NCBI RefSeq assembly: GCF_036607905.1
Contig: NZ_CP144555.1
Location: forward strand, 6,510,001-6,574,000
Source: Streptomyces sp. SCSIO 75703
GTDB lineage: Bacteria; Actinomycetota; Actinomycetes; Streptomycetales; Streptomycetaceae
Direction of reading: 5' to 3'
DNA length: 64,000 nt
The stretch's first letter is position 1. Every line of letters begins with the position of its first letter. Below are positions 9,108-16,295 of the stretch, in pieces. The position numbers were made by a program, and so were the translations under genes. The notes under the pieces were generated by a model that worked only from the letters and a program-made list of their open reading frames with translations, did no database searches and had not been told where the DNA came from.

Positions 9108-9725
9108 ATGAACGTCCGTGCCCGAGCCGTCCGTACCGCCGTCGCCGTGGTGGCGGCCGGCGCCGCCCTCGCCTCGGCGGCCGTACCGGCGGCCGCCCTG
9201 ACCCAGCGCTCCGGGCAGCCGGCCTTCCTGGAACCGGCCGACCTGCCGCCGCACCCCGCCTCCGACTGGTACGCCGGGCCCGTCACCGAGGGCCGGCCGG
9301 AGGTGCCGCCGCTGTGCGTCGGCGAGTCCCTGCCGTCCACCGCCGTCCACCGGCGGTACTGGACCGAGCTGGACACCGGCGCCGTGCAGGTCACCGTCGT
9401 CGAGCGCGACGCCCGGCGGGCCGAGCGGTTCGCCGAGCTGCTCCGCGCGGACCTGGCGGACTGTGCCGAGAGCCTGATGCGGCGGTACCCGGAGATCACC
9501 GCCGCCCAGCGGTACTACGGCCGGGTGAACGTCGAGGAGGGCGCCCACGTCTACGGCGTCCACACGGCCACCTCGTGGGGCGCCACCGACATCGGGCTGG
9601 TCGCCGTGGGCCGGGACGGCAGGACGGTCACCGTCGTCCAGTGGGGCCAGATGGGCACCTTCGAGGACGCCCGCGTCGCCGACTTCAGGAAGACGACCGC
9701 CACGGCCCTGCGCAAGCTGTACTGA
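9108..9725 (+). CDS. Secreted hypothetical protein
   Basis: A 205-aa protein with an N-terminal signal peptide (positive n-region, hydrophobic 'AVAVVAAGAALASAAVPAAA', cleavage likely after about residue 30). The mature part has two cysteines (about residues 71 and 125) that could form a disulfide. A GGGGGA run precedes ATG 9108. It resembles the many Streptomyces exported proteins of unknown role; I recognise no catalytic motif. A strong hairpin follows the stop codon. Confidence 0.7.
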   Translation: MNVRARAVRTAVAVVAAGAALASAAVPAAALTQRSGQPAFLEPADLPPHPASDWYAGPVTEGRPEVPPLCVGESLPSTAVHRRYWTELDTGAVQVTVVERDARRAERFAELLRADLADCAESLMRRYPEITAAQRYYGRVNVEEGAHVYGVHTATSWGATDIGLVAVGRDGRTVTVVQWGQMGTFEDARVADFRKTTATALRKLY

Positions 9726-9742
9726 CCCGCGGGCCCACACGT

Positions 9743-9774
9743 CCCGCCCGCCGCCCCCCGGGGCGGCGGGCGGG
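9743..9774. terminator. Factor-independent terminator hairpin
   Basis: Perfect 13-bp GC arms (9743-9755 with 9762-9774) and a 6-nt loop, directly after the secreted-protein gene. Confidence 0.65.
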
Positions 9775-9786
9775 GGCACCGGCGGA

Positions 9787-9975
9787 TCAGGTCACCACGG
9801 GCGGGCCGCCGCCCGGCGGGAAGACGGCCCGCCGGCCGTGCGGGCAGTGCACGACCCGGTCGGCGAGCCCCCGCGCCCGCCTCGGCGAGGAAGACGTCGA
9901 GCGGCGAACGGAAGACCGTGTAGCCGCCGTAGTGCACCGGCAGGACTCGCCGCGGCTCGTCCACCGCCCCGGTCC
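9787..9975 (-). pseudogene. Remnant of an MBL-fold metallo-hydrolase C-terminus
   Basis: On the minus strand one frame reads 'RRVLPVHYGGYTVFRSPLD' followed by VFLAEA, the typical end of UlaG-like metallo-beta-lactamase-fold hydrolases. After LAEA the homology jumps frame to 'RGLADRVVHCPHGR' and then a stop at 9787. The jump needs a 1-nt indel near 9875. No start codon or metal-binding HxHxDH region is found upstream, so only the last 60 or so codons survive. The upstream sequence to about 10150 shows no further coding signal. Confidence 0.6.
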
Positions 9976-10186
9976 GGGCCGCCCCCGGCCGGGGGCCGCG
10001 CGGCGTTGCGACGCGTGGAACCGGCGGAGACCAGCCGATTGGCTGATCGTTTCGGCCCGTACGGGTGCGCCGGAGCCCCGCGCCGGGGAGGCGGCCGTCA
10101 CCCGAATGGCTCCCGAGCGGTACTGGCCGCGGCCGTTGTGGGGTCTCCTGGTGAGTGTCAGCGGCGTCCAGACTGGGAGGCCGGTC

Positions 10187-10381
10187 ATGTACGAGATGTG
10201 CGTGGGCCCGGAGAAGAAGGGCGGAGCACTGGTGTGGCACGTGATGGCCAAACAGGCCCCGGCCACCTTGTGCGGACAGATGCTCCGCGAACGGATCGAG
10301 GCGACCGACGGGGAACGGGCACGCCACTGCCCGGACTGCATGGCGTCGTTCGAGAGGCTCATGGCGACCGCGCCGGCCTGA
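10187..10381 (+). CDS. Small Cys-containing protein (64 aa)
   Basis: A 64-aa protein with four Cys (residues 5, 29, 48, 51) and a 'HCPDC' knuckle, suggesting a single small zinc site, though only the CxxC pair is regular. GGGAGG ends 6 nt before ATG 10187, an excellent ribosome binding site, and a strong hairpin follows at 10399. The coding statistics and this context support a real gene. Its function is unknown; small zinc-ribbon proteins of this size are common in Streptomyces. Confidence 0.7.
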   Translation: MYEMCVGPEKKGGALVWHVMAKQAPATLCGQMLRERIEATDGERARHCPDCMASFERLMATAPA

Positions 10382-10398
10382 CGGGCCGTCCGCGCCAC

Positions 10399-10431
10399 GT
10401 GCGCCCCGCCGCCCCGCGCGGCGGGGCGCAC
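10399..10431. terminator. Terminator after the 64-aa gene
   Basis: Perfect 14-bp arms (10399-10412 and 10418-10431) with a 5-nt loop, 18 bp past the stop codon. Confidence 0.7.
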
Positions 10432-10494
10432 GCCGTGCCGGGACGGGCACCCGCCCCGCCCTTGGCCGGCGGCGGGAGAGGGCCCGTCACCGGC

Positions 10495-10778
10495 GTGCGG
10501 AGGATGGCCGGACGGCAGCCGGAACGCGCTCCCGGCCACGGGCCGCCCCCCTTCCGGCTCTCCCTCAACGGCTTCGCCGTGCCGCCCGCCGGCAGCGTGA
10601 CCCGGGTGACCGGGCGCGACGGCGCCCGGCCGGCCGGCCTGTCTGCTCGGCGCGGCCCTGGCCGGCACCGCCCTGGCCCGCCTCGTCCACGCCCGCGCCG
10701 CCTACCGCCGGCTCGCCACGGTGCGCGTCCCGGAACCGGCGGAGCCCGGCGACGTCCGGCCCGGCGGCGCCCGCCACG
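10495..10778 (+). pseudogene. Unrecognised coding remnant with frame change
   Basis: Third-position GC is coding-like in one frame ('FRLSLNGFAVPPAGSVTRV', about 10551-10640) and then in another ('LLGAALAGTALARLVHARAA', about 10645-10770). The two meet near 10640 with no intact reading frame through both. The second part looks like a membrane helix followed by a short tail. There is no recognisable family. It ends at the terminator that serves the opposing protease gene. It could be a decayed small membrane-protein gene; the evidence is statistical only. Confidence 0.25.
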
Positions 10779-10816
10779 GGAGGGGCCCCGCCGGGTGCGA
10801 CCGGCGGGGCCCCTCC
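10779..10816. terminator. Terminator of the S1 protease gene
   Basis: Perfect 16-bp arms (10779-10794 and 10801-10816) with a 6-nt loop, 16 bp beyond the protease stop on the minus strand. Confidence 0.75.
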
Positions 10817-10831
10817 GTACCGCGTGAGGCG

Positions 10832-11992
10832 TCAGGCCGTGTGCAGCGTCAGCCCGTAGCGGTTGAGGATCTCGTTGACCGGCTGGAACCACGTCTCCCC
10901 GCCGCCGGAGCAGTTGCCCCAGCCGCCCGAGGTGACGCCCTGCGCCTGGTCGCCGCTGATGAACGAGCCGCCCGAGTCGCCGCCCTCCGCGCAGACGCTC
11001 GTCTTCGTCATCTGGTGGACGGCGCCCTCGCTGTAGTTGACCGTCTCGTTCTTGGCGAGCACCGTGCCGCAGTGCCAGTGGGTGGTCGAGCCGGACCGGC
11101 ATATCGAGGCGCCCACGGGGGCCTCGGAGGAGCCGCGCACGAGCTGGTCGGAGACCTGGCCCCAGCCGAGCACGACCGGCACGGTCCACCAGCCGCTGCC
11201 CACGCTGACCCAGGCGTAGTCGTTGTCGGGGAAGGACGAGCCCTGGAACGTGCCGATGTACGAGCCGTCCCAGCCGCTCACCCCGGCCCCGGCCCGGCCG
11301 CAGTGCCCGGCGGTGACGAAGCCGCCGTGGACCGAGAAGCCGATGGAGCAGCGGACGTTGCCGGTGTAGTACGGGTCGCCGCCGACCGTGCCCGCCGCGT
11401 AGGTCCGCGGCGCGTCCGGCACGGTGCGCACGTCGACGGGGCCGTTCTCGCGGGCCCGGTCGAGGAAGGCGCGGACATCGTTGTCGGAGCGCTCGGACTC
11501 CACCACGTCGACGACGACGGTGTTGGCGGCCGGGTCGACGTGCCAGCCGCCGACGCCGGCCGGTGCCGCCAGCCGGTCGATGCCGGCCTTGGCGGCGTCC
11601 AGGGCGCGGGCGCTGTGCTCGACGGTGCGCACCTCGGCGCCGGTCGAACGGACCGCCGCCACGGTGGACCGGCCGGCGTCGGACGTCACGGCGACGGTCA
11701 GGCGGCCCCGGCCGGCGTCGAACCAGGAGCCGCCGAAGGCCTCGCCGGCGGCCTCGCGGGCGGCGGACTCCACGTCGGTGGCCGCGCGTTCGGCGGCGAG
11801 CCGGTCCTCGGCCTGGGCCCGGGTGAGCCCGAAGTCCCGCTGCATGGCCTCCATCATCCCGGCGGAGGCGGGGGCCTCGGCGGACGCGGTGGGGGAGCCG
11901 GTCGCCGCGGCCGGGGCGGCGCCCGCCGCGGTCCAGCCGCCGAGCACGAGGAGCGTGGCCAGTCCGGCGTACCTGAATCTGCTGCGTCTCAA
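10832..11992 (-). CDS. Secreted S1 (alpha-lytic type) serine protease with prodomain
   Basis: A 386-aa preproenzyme of the streptogrisin/alpha-lytic protease group. Order: signal peptide (residues about 1-30, RRSRFRYAG then hydrophobic), an alpha-lytic prodomain (about 45-195), then a mature chymotrypsin-fold domain starting near 'TVGGDPYYTG'. The triad is visible as TAGHC (His), DNDYAWV (Asp) and GDSGGSF (Ser); paired cysteines suit the secreted enzyme. I prefer TTG 11992 because GAAGG lies 9 nt before it and the signal peptide begins there; the frame is open to 12106 but reads without homology. A LacI-type palindrome lies about 60 bp upstream. Confidence 0.88.
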   Translation of the reverse strand: MRRSRFRYAGLATLLVLGGWTAAGAAPAAATGSPTASAEAPASAGMMEAMQRDFGLTRAQAEDRLAAERAATDVESAAREAAGEAFGGSWFDAGRGRLTVAVTSDAGRSTVAAVRSTGAEVRTVEHSARALDAAKAGIDRLAAPAGVGGWHVDPAANTVVVDVVESERSDNDVRAFLDRARENGPVDVRTVPDAPRTYAAGTVGGDPYYTGNVRCSIGFSVHGGFVTAGHCGRAGAGVSGWDGSYIGTFQGSSFPDNDYAWVSVGSGWWTVPVVLGWGQVSDQLVRGSSEAPVGASICRSGSTTHWHCGTVLAKNETVNYSEGAVHQMTKTSVCAEGGDSGGSFISGDQAQGVTSGGWGNCSGGGETWFQPVNEILNRYGLTLHTA

Positions 11993-12043
11993 GGGAGTTG
12001 CCCTTCGTCGTTCCAGCAAGGTGGGGGTGGAACAACCGCGTTC

Positions 12044-12057
12044 TGAGAGCGCTCTCA
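12044..12057. promoter_or_regulatory. LacI-family-type operator (TGAGAGCGCTCTCA)
   Basis: A perfect 14-bp palindrome with the central GAGCGCTC core that LacI-family regulators of Streptomyces sugar genes recognise (the CebR site is TGGGAGCGCTCCCA). It lies about 52-65 bp upstream of the protease start codon, inside its likely promoter. No LacI regulator gene is in the window, so it would act in trans. Confidence 0.55.
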
Positions 12058-12179
12058 TCGAGGTTGCCCGCAGCTTAGCCAGGTCTGGACGGCAGGTCCA
12101 TGCCAATGCTGGGTATTCCCCGCCACTTCCCGGACGAGGGCTTGGGGAAAGGCCGTTGAACGCCGCGTGGGCCCCCGGT

Positions 12180-13739
12180 TCAGGCCCGGTCGGCCCCGTA
12201 CCGGCGGGCCAGGGCGCGCAGGACCGCCCACCGGCCCCGGTCGGGCACGGTCCACAGCGGCTCGCCGCGCACCCCCCACCGCTCCAGCAGGGCGTTGGCC
12301 GCGAGGAACCCGGAGGTGGCCGCGCGTTCCATCAGGGCCACCGGCAGATCCGTGCGGACCAGGTCCCCGGCGACCACCACGGCCGGGTCCGGTGTGCGCA
12401 CCGCCGGCCGGCCGGCGTGCCCCCCGATGTCGAACAGCGGGCAGTCCGCGCGCCATTCGTGGAACTCGGCGACGGTCCGCGCCCCCCGCGTCTCGGGGTA
12501 CACCCGGTGCAGGGAGCCGGCCAGCCGCTTCTGCTCGACGTCGCGCACACACTCGGACGGCAGGGCGTAGGCGTGCAGTTCGACGACGGAGCCGCCCGTG
12601 CGGGCCGCCCAGCGCGCCGCCTCGCCCTCCCAACGGGAGAGCACGCTGACGTTGTCGAGGGTGCCGTAGCCGCTGGTGCCGAGGAAACCGGGCCGGGAGG
12701 GGGCGACGGGCCGGTCGAGCCAGAGCCGGGAGACCAGGAACGGCGGGGCGTTCCGCAGCCGGCCCACCCGCTCCCGCCACCCGGGGCCGACGAGGTCCGG
12801 CGAACGCCCCACCACCGTCCGCAGCCCCTCGGTGTCCAGGGCGAGCACCACCGCGTCGTAGGGCCGGGCGCCCGAGTCGTCCACCACGACCCGGGTCCCC
12901 GGGCCGCCGGGCCGTACCGTGTGCACGGGGGAGTCGGTGCGCACCTCGACACCGTGCCGCGCGAGATGGGCGGCGAGCGGGTCCCACAGTGCCTGCGGGA
13001 ACGGCTCGCGCGGCACGTCGAAGAGCAGCCCCTCGCTGGAACCGAGGAAGTAGACGTGGAACATCAGCGCCATCTCGGCGGCCGACAGGTGCTTCGGGTC
13101 GGCGAAGAAGCTCCGTGAGAACACCTCGAAGGCGAGGTGCCGCGCCGCCTCGGGAAACCCCACCGAGTCCAGGAAGTCGTGGGCGCTGACGTGGTCGAGC
13201 CGCGCGTACACGCGCCGGGTGCCCGCGTCGAGGAGCGGCAGGGCGGCGGCCGGCCGCAGGCCCGCCAGGCCGCGCGCGGTGAAGCTGGGGCTGAGCGCGG
13301 CGAAGGCGAGCGCGTTCCACGGCGGGGTGCGCGGCACCCGGCGGAAACTGTCGGCGACACCGCTCGCGTGCCGCAGCGGGTAGTCGGGCAGCCCGGTCAG
13401 CATCGCGAGCGCCGGATCGGCCCGCCGCAACAGGCCGCGCAGGTTGTAGTACTGCCGGAAGAAGGCGTGGAAGCCCCGGCTCATCGTCGCGGGCGTCCCG
13501 TCGGGCAGCGTGACGGGACGCCCGGAGACCCGGCCGCCGAGCACCGCCTCCCGCTCGTACAGCACCACCCGCACCCCGCGTTCGGCGAGCCCGGTGGCCG
13601 CGGCGAGCCCCGCGATGCCGCCGCCGACCACCGCCACCGACGGCGCCCGGCCCGAGATCCGCTCCCGCCCCGGAGCGGGGACCAGCAGCCGCGCCCGCCG
13701 GTCCCGGCCCGGTACGGGGACCGCCCCGCGCCGCCTCAC
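12180..13739 (-). CDS. crtU: Carotene desaturase/methyltransferase-type FAD oxidoreductase (CrtU)
   Basis: A 519-aa CrtU-like enzyme, which in isorenieratene producers turns beta-ionone rings into aromatic phi rings. The FAD-binding GGGIAGLAAATGLAERG lies near residue 38, followed by the ER-rich dinucleotide-fold signature and a C-terminal FAD motif near 'PAVVVAGDLVRTDLPVALMERA'. GTG 13739 overlaps the crtT stop in a GTGA arrangement, so translation is coupled. It is last of the leftward crtY-crtT-crtU operon. The order matches the Streptomyces griseus-type cluster. Confidence 0.88.
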   Translation of the reverse strand: MRRRGAVPVPGRDRRARLLVPAPGRERISGRAPSVAVVGGGIAGLAAATGLAERGVRVVLYEREAVLGGRVSGRPVTLPDGTPATMSRGFHAFFRQYYNLRGLLRRADPALAMLTGLPDYPLRHASGVADSFRRVPRTPPWNALAFAALSPSFTARGLAGLRPAAALPLLDAGTRRVYARLDHVSAHDFLDSVGFPEAARHLAFEVFSRSFFADPKHLSAAEMALMFHVYFLGSSEGLLFDVPREPFPQALWDPLAAHLARHGVEVRTDSPVHTVRPGGPGTRVVVDDSGARPYDAVVLALDTEGLRTVVGRSPDLVGPGWRERVGRLRNAPPFLVSRLWLDRPVAPSRPGFLGTSGYGTLDNVSVLSRWEGEAARWAARTGGSVVELHAYALPSECVRDVEQKRLAGSLHRVYPETRGARTVAEFHEWRADCPLFDIGGHAGRPAVRTPDPAVVVAGDLVRTDLPVALMERAATSGFLAANALLERWGVRGEPLWTVPDRGRWAVLRALARRYGADRA

Positions 13740-14458
13740 CGGTCACCGTCCGCGGCGCGGCGGGCGAGGAAGGTGTGCGCGATGCCCGTCTGCCAGCCCG
13801 GCAGCGGAAGCACCCGCACCTGCCTGAAACCGGCCCGCCGCAGCCGCGCCCCGAACACCGGCGCGGTGTCGAACTCCGCGACGCTGCACCGCAGGTGCCC
13901 GTACAGCCCGCGGTCGCCGGTGGCCGTGCCCAGCGGCACGATGACGCCCCGGCACACCGCCGACCACACCAGCCGGTCCGTACGCCGCCCGCTGAGCGCG
14001 TAGTCGTGCACCGCCAGCCGCCCGCCCGGCACCAGCACCCCGCGCACCGAGGCGAGCACCGCGTCCGGGTCGGCGAGGTTGCGGAACAGGTAGGCGGCGA
14101 AGACGGCGTCGAACGGGCCGCCCGCCTCCGCGCGGTCCAGCCCCTCCGCCGGCGCGTGCACGAACCGCACCCGCGACGGCCAGCGCTTGGCGCCCGCCCG
14201 GCGCAGCATGCCCGCCGAGGCGTCGACGCCGACGACCTCGGCGCCGGGGAAGGCCGCGGCCAGCGCCGCCGTGGAGGCGCCCGTGCCACAGCCCAGGTCG
14301 AGCAGCCGGCGCGCACCGCCGCCGTCCGCCGCGGCCAGCCGGCGGGCGGAGCGGCGCAACTGGGCGTGGTAGCCGGGGTTCAGCGCGACCAGGCGGTCGT
14401 AGCGGTCGGCGCCGTGGTCGAAGGCGGCCGCCAGGGCGGCGTCGCGGAGCAGGGGCAT
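13736..14458 (-). CDS. crtT: SAM-dependent methyltransferase CrtT
   Basis: A 240-aa class I methyltransferase of the UbiE/CrtT type. Motif I 'LLDLGCGTGAST' lies near residue 52, with the acidic loop 'VVGVDASAGML' near 76 and a post-motif near 'PFDAVFAAYLFRNL'. CrtT is a fixed member of the Streptomyces isorenieratene cluster although its exact step is not settled. It sits between crtY (46-bp gap) and crtU (4-bp overlap). Confidence 0.85.
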   Translation of the reverse strand: MPLLRDAALAAAFDHGADRYDRLVALNPGYHAQLRRSARRLAAADGGGARRLLDLGCGTGASTAALAAAFPGAEVVGVDASAGMLRRAGAKRWPSRVRFVHAPAEGLDRAEAGGPFDAVFAAYLFRNLADPDAVLASVRGVLVPGGRLAVHDYALSGRRTDRLVWSAVCRGVIVPLGTATGDRGLYGHLRCSVAEFDTAPVFGARLRRAGFRQVRVLPLPGWQTGIAHTFLARRAADGDR

Positions 14459-14504
14459 CGGGGTGGGGCTCCTCGCGTGCGGTGGGGCCGGGAAGGGGAT
14501 TCGC

Positions 14505-15689
14505 TCAGGGCACGGTGGCGGCGCGGCGCGGCAGCCAGGGCAACTCGGCCGCGGTCCGCAGCATCGGCCAGACCGGGGTGCGCACGCCGACCGCGAGGTC
14601 CTCGTACAGCCGGGTCCGCCCGTCCAGGAAACGCAGCAGCCGCCCGGCCGGCACCCGGTCGAACAGGCGGAAGAAGAGGTCCGGGCCGTCCACCCGGCCG
14701 GTGTCCAGGGCGCGCAGCAGCACCGCGTCCATCAGCCGGGCGCGCGCCGGGTGCGCGGGGGGCGGCACCGGGGGGCGCCCGGAGCGGCAGGCGCGGGCGA
14801 TGGCCTCCGACTGCCGCTGCACGGCCGCGAACGTGTACCCGGTGGAGCCCCGGGTCGCCCCGCCCGCCGCGCCGATCCGGAACACCGGGCCCGGCGCCCC
14901 GCCGGGGCGGCCGAAGCCGGCGTCGGTCATCGGGATCACCCCCTGTTCGGTGCCGAGCACCTGGGCGGGGCCGATGCCGAGCACCCGGTCGGTGTACCGC
15001 GCCAGCGCCGCGTCGTAGGCCGCCTCGGTCAGCGGTTCCGGGCCGAACTCGGTGTACTCGACCAGCGCGGTGTGGCGGCCGGTGGGCAGCACGTAGCCGA
15101 AGGACAGCCCGCGCTCGGGCTGGCGGGTGCGGAAGTCCATCAGCTCGACCACCGCCGGGTCGAAGACCGGCCGGCGGGTGCGGACGAACCAGCCGCGGAA
15201 GTGCTGGAGGAGGCGGGTCCGGGCGGCGGGCGGAGCGGCCGGGCGGGAGTCGAAGACCCAGCGCGCCCGCAGCGCGAGCCGGCCGCCGCCGGTGTCCACG
15301 GCCGACACGCGCGCGGTCCCGTCCGGCAGCGCCTTAACACCGTCCACCGCGGCCTCCAGGCGCCGCACCCCGGGGCGCCCGGCAAGGTCGTGGCCGACCA
15401 GGGCCTCGAAGTCGGCGGAGCGGATCATCTTGTAGCGGGCGGGGGCGATGTGCCGCCGCACCTCGCGCCCGTCCCGGCCCCGCACCCGCAGCCACTCCCA
15501 GGACGCGGTCACCGCCGGGTCGAACCGGCCGGACCCGGCTTCCCAGAAACACCAGGTGCGGTCGGGCGCGCGCAGCGGTCCACCGGACGGGCCGATCAGC
15601 ACCACGGAGGCCGCCTCGGCCGGGAGCCGGTGGACCAGGGAGAGGCCGGCCGCCCCGGCGCCCACGACGACGATGTCCGCGTCGACCAC
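14505..15689 (-). CDS. crtY: Lycopene beta-cyclase CrtY
   Basis: A 394-aa lycopene cyclase that closes both ends of lycopene to give beta-carotene. The N-terminal dinucleotide motif is 'IVVVGAGAAGLSLVHRL', and the family pattern 'PDRTWCFWE' lies near residue 45. The conserved C-terminal-half 'GAAGGATRGSTGYTFAAVQR' stretch is also clear. GTG 15689 is chosen because GGAAGGAG lies just upstream and homology starts at once. It is first in the leftward operon, divergent from crtI, with a 250-bp intergenic region that should hold both promoters. Confidence 0.9.
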   Translation of the reverse strand: MVDADIVVVGAGAAGLSLVHRLPAEAASVVLIGPSGGPLRAPDRTWCFWEAGSGRFDPAVTASWEWLRVRGRDGREVRRHIAPARYKMIRSADFEALVGHDLAGRPGVRRLEAAVDGVKALPDGTARVSAVDTGGGRLALRARWVFDSRPAAPPAARTRLLQHFRGWFVRTRRPVFDPAVVELMDFRTRQPERGLSFGYVLPTGRHTALVEYTEFGPEPLTEAAYDAALARYTDRVLGIGPAQVLGTEQGVIPMTDAGFGRPGGAPGPVFRIGAAGGATRGSTGYTFAAVQRQSEAIARACRSGRPPVPPPAHPARARLMDAVLLRALDTGRVDGPDLFFRLFDRVPAGRLLRFLDGRTRLYEDLAVGVRTPVWPMLRTAAELPWLPRRAATVP

Positions 15690-15941
15690 GTCCGTCTCCT
15701 TCCGCCCGTGCGCCGGCCCGGCCGCCACGCCGCGCGAGGGCGGCGGACGGCGCGGTTGCGGCGGAGTATCCCCTCCCGCCCCGGCCGGTGGGGGGACGGC
15801 GCGCGGGGGTCCCGGGCCGGGCGACCGCCGCACGGGTGACGCGCGGAGGGGCACGGCCCGGGACCGCGCCGTGACGGTCCGCCGGGGGGAAACATGGCCC
15901 CGCACGCGGCCCGGGGCCGCGACCGACGACGGGAGGACGGC

Positions 15942-16295
15942 ATGCGCCGGAGTACCAGTGGCCGGGGGGAGCGGGCGCGCGCCCGGGGCGGGCGGGCGTC
16001 CGCGCGGGCCGAGGACGGGGCGGCGTGCGCCAGGGAGAGAAGCCGGGGCGCGTGGCGGGGCGCCGGGGGCGGCGTCAGGGCCGCCCGGCCGCGGGCCCGC
16101 AGCGGTGGGGGCGGTGTCCGGGCCGGTGACTTCGACGGCGCCCGCGGCGTACGGCTCCCCCGTGGAGCGGGAGCCGGAGCCGGACTCGGAGCGGGAGCCG
16201 GACTCGGAGCCGGAGCCGGCAGCGGCGTCGCCGCCCGTACCCCCGCCCGCGTCGGCGCCCCGGGCGCACGGCCCTCCCCCGGGGAGCGCCGATGA
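15942..16295 (+). pseudogene. Degenerate sequence in the crtE slot (no intact GGPP synthase)
   Basis: In Streptomyces crtEIBV clusters, crtE sits here. A 117-codon frame starts at ATG 15942 after GGGAGG and ends in an ATGA overlap with crtI, but it encodes only Arg/Gly/Ala repeats. A second frame from GTG 16126 ('VTSTAPAAYGSPVERE') has better third-position GC, yet runs out of frame into crtI. Neither frame holds the DDxxD motifs of polyprenyl synthases, and the space is too short for the usual 350-400 aa. The likely reading is a deleted crtE leaving an N-terminal scrap. Imperfect GGAGCCGGA repeats fill 16170-16235. Confidence 0.4.

Noticed and set aside
6960..9779. A 939-codon minus-strand frame spanning several genes
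   Set aside because: Only its last 180 codons (DoxX) look real; the rest lies opposite three well-supported plus-strand genes.
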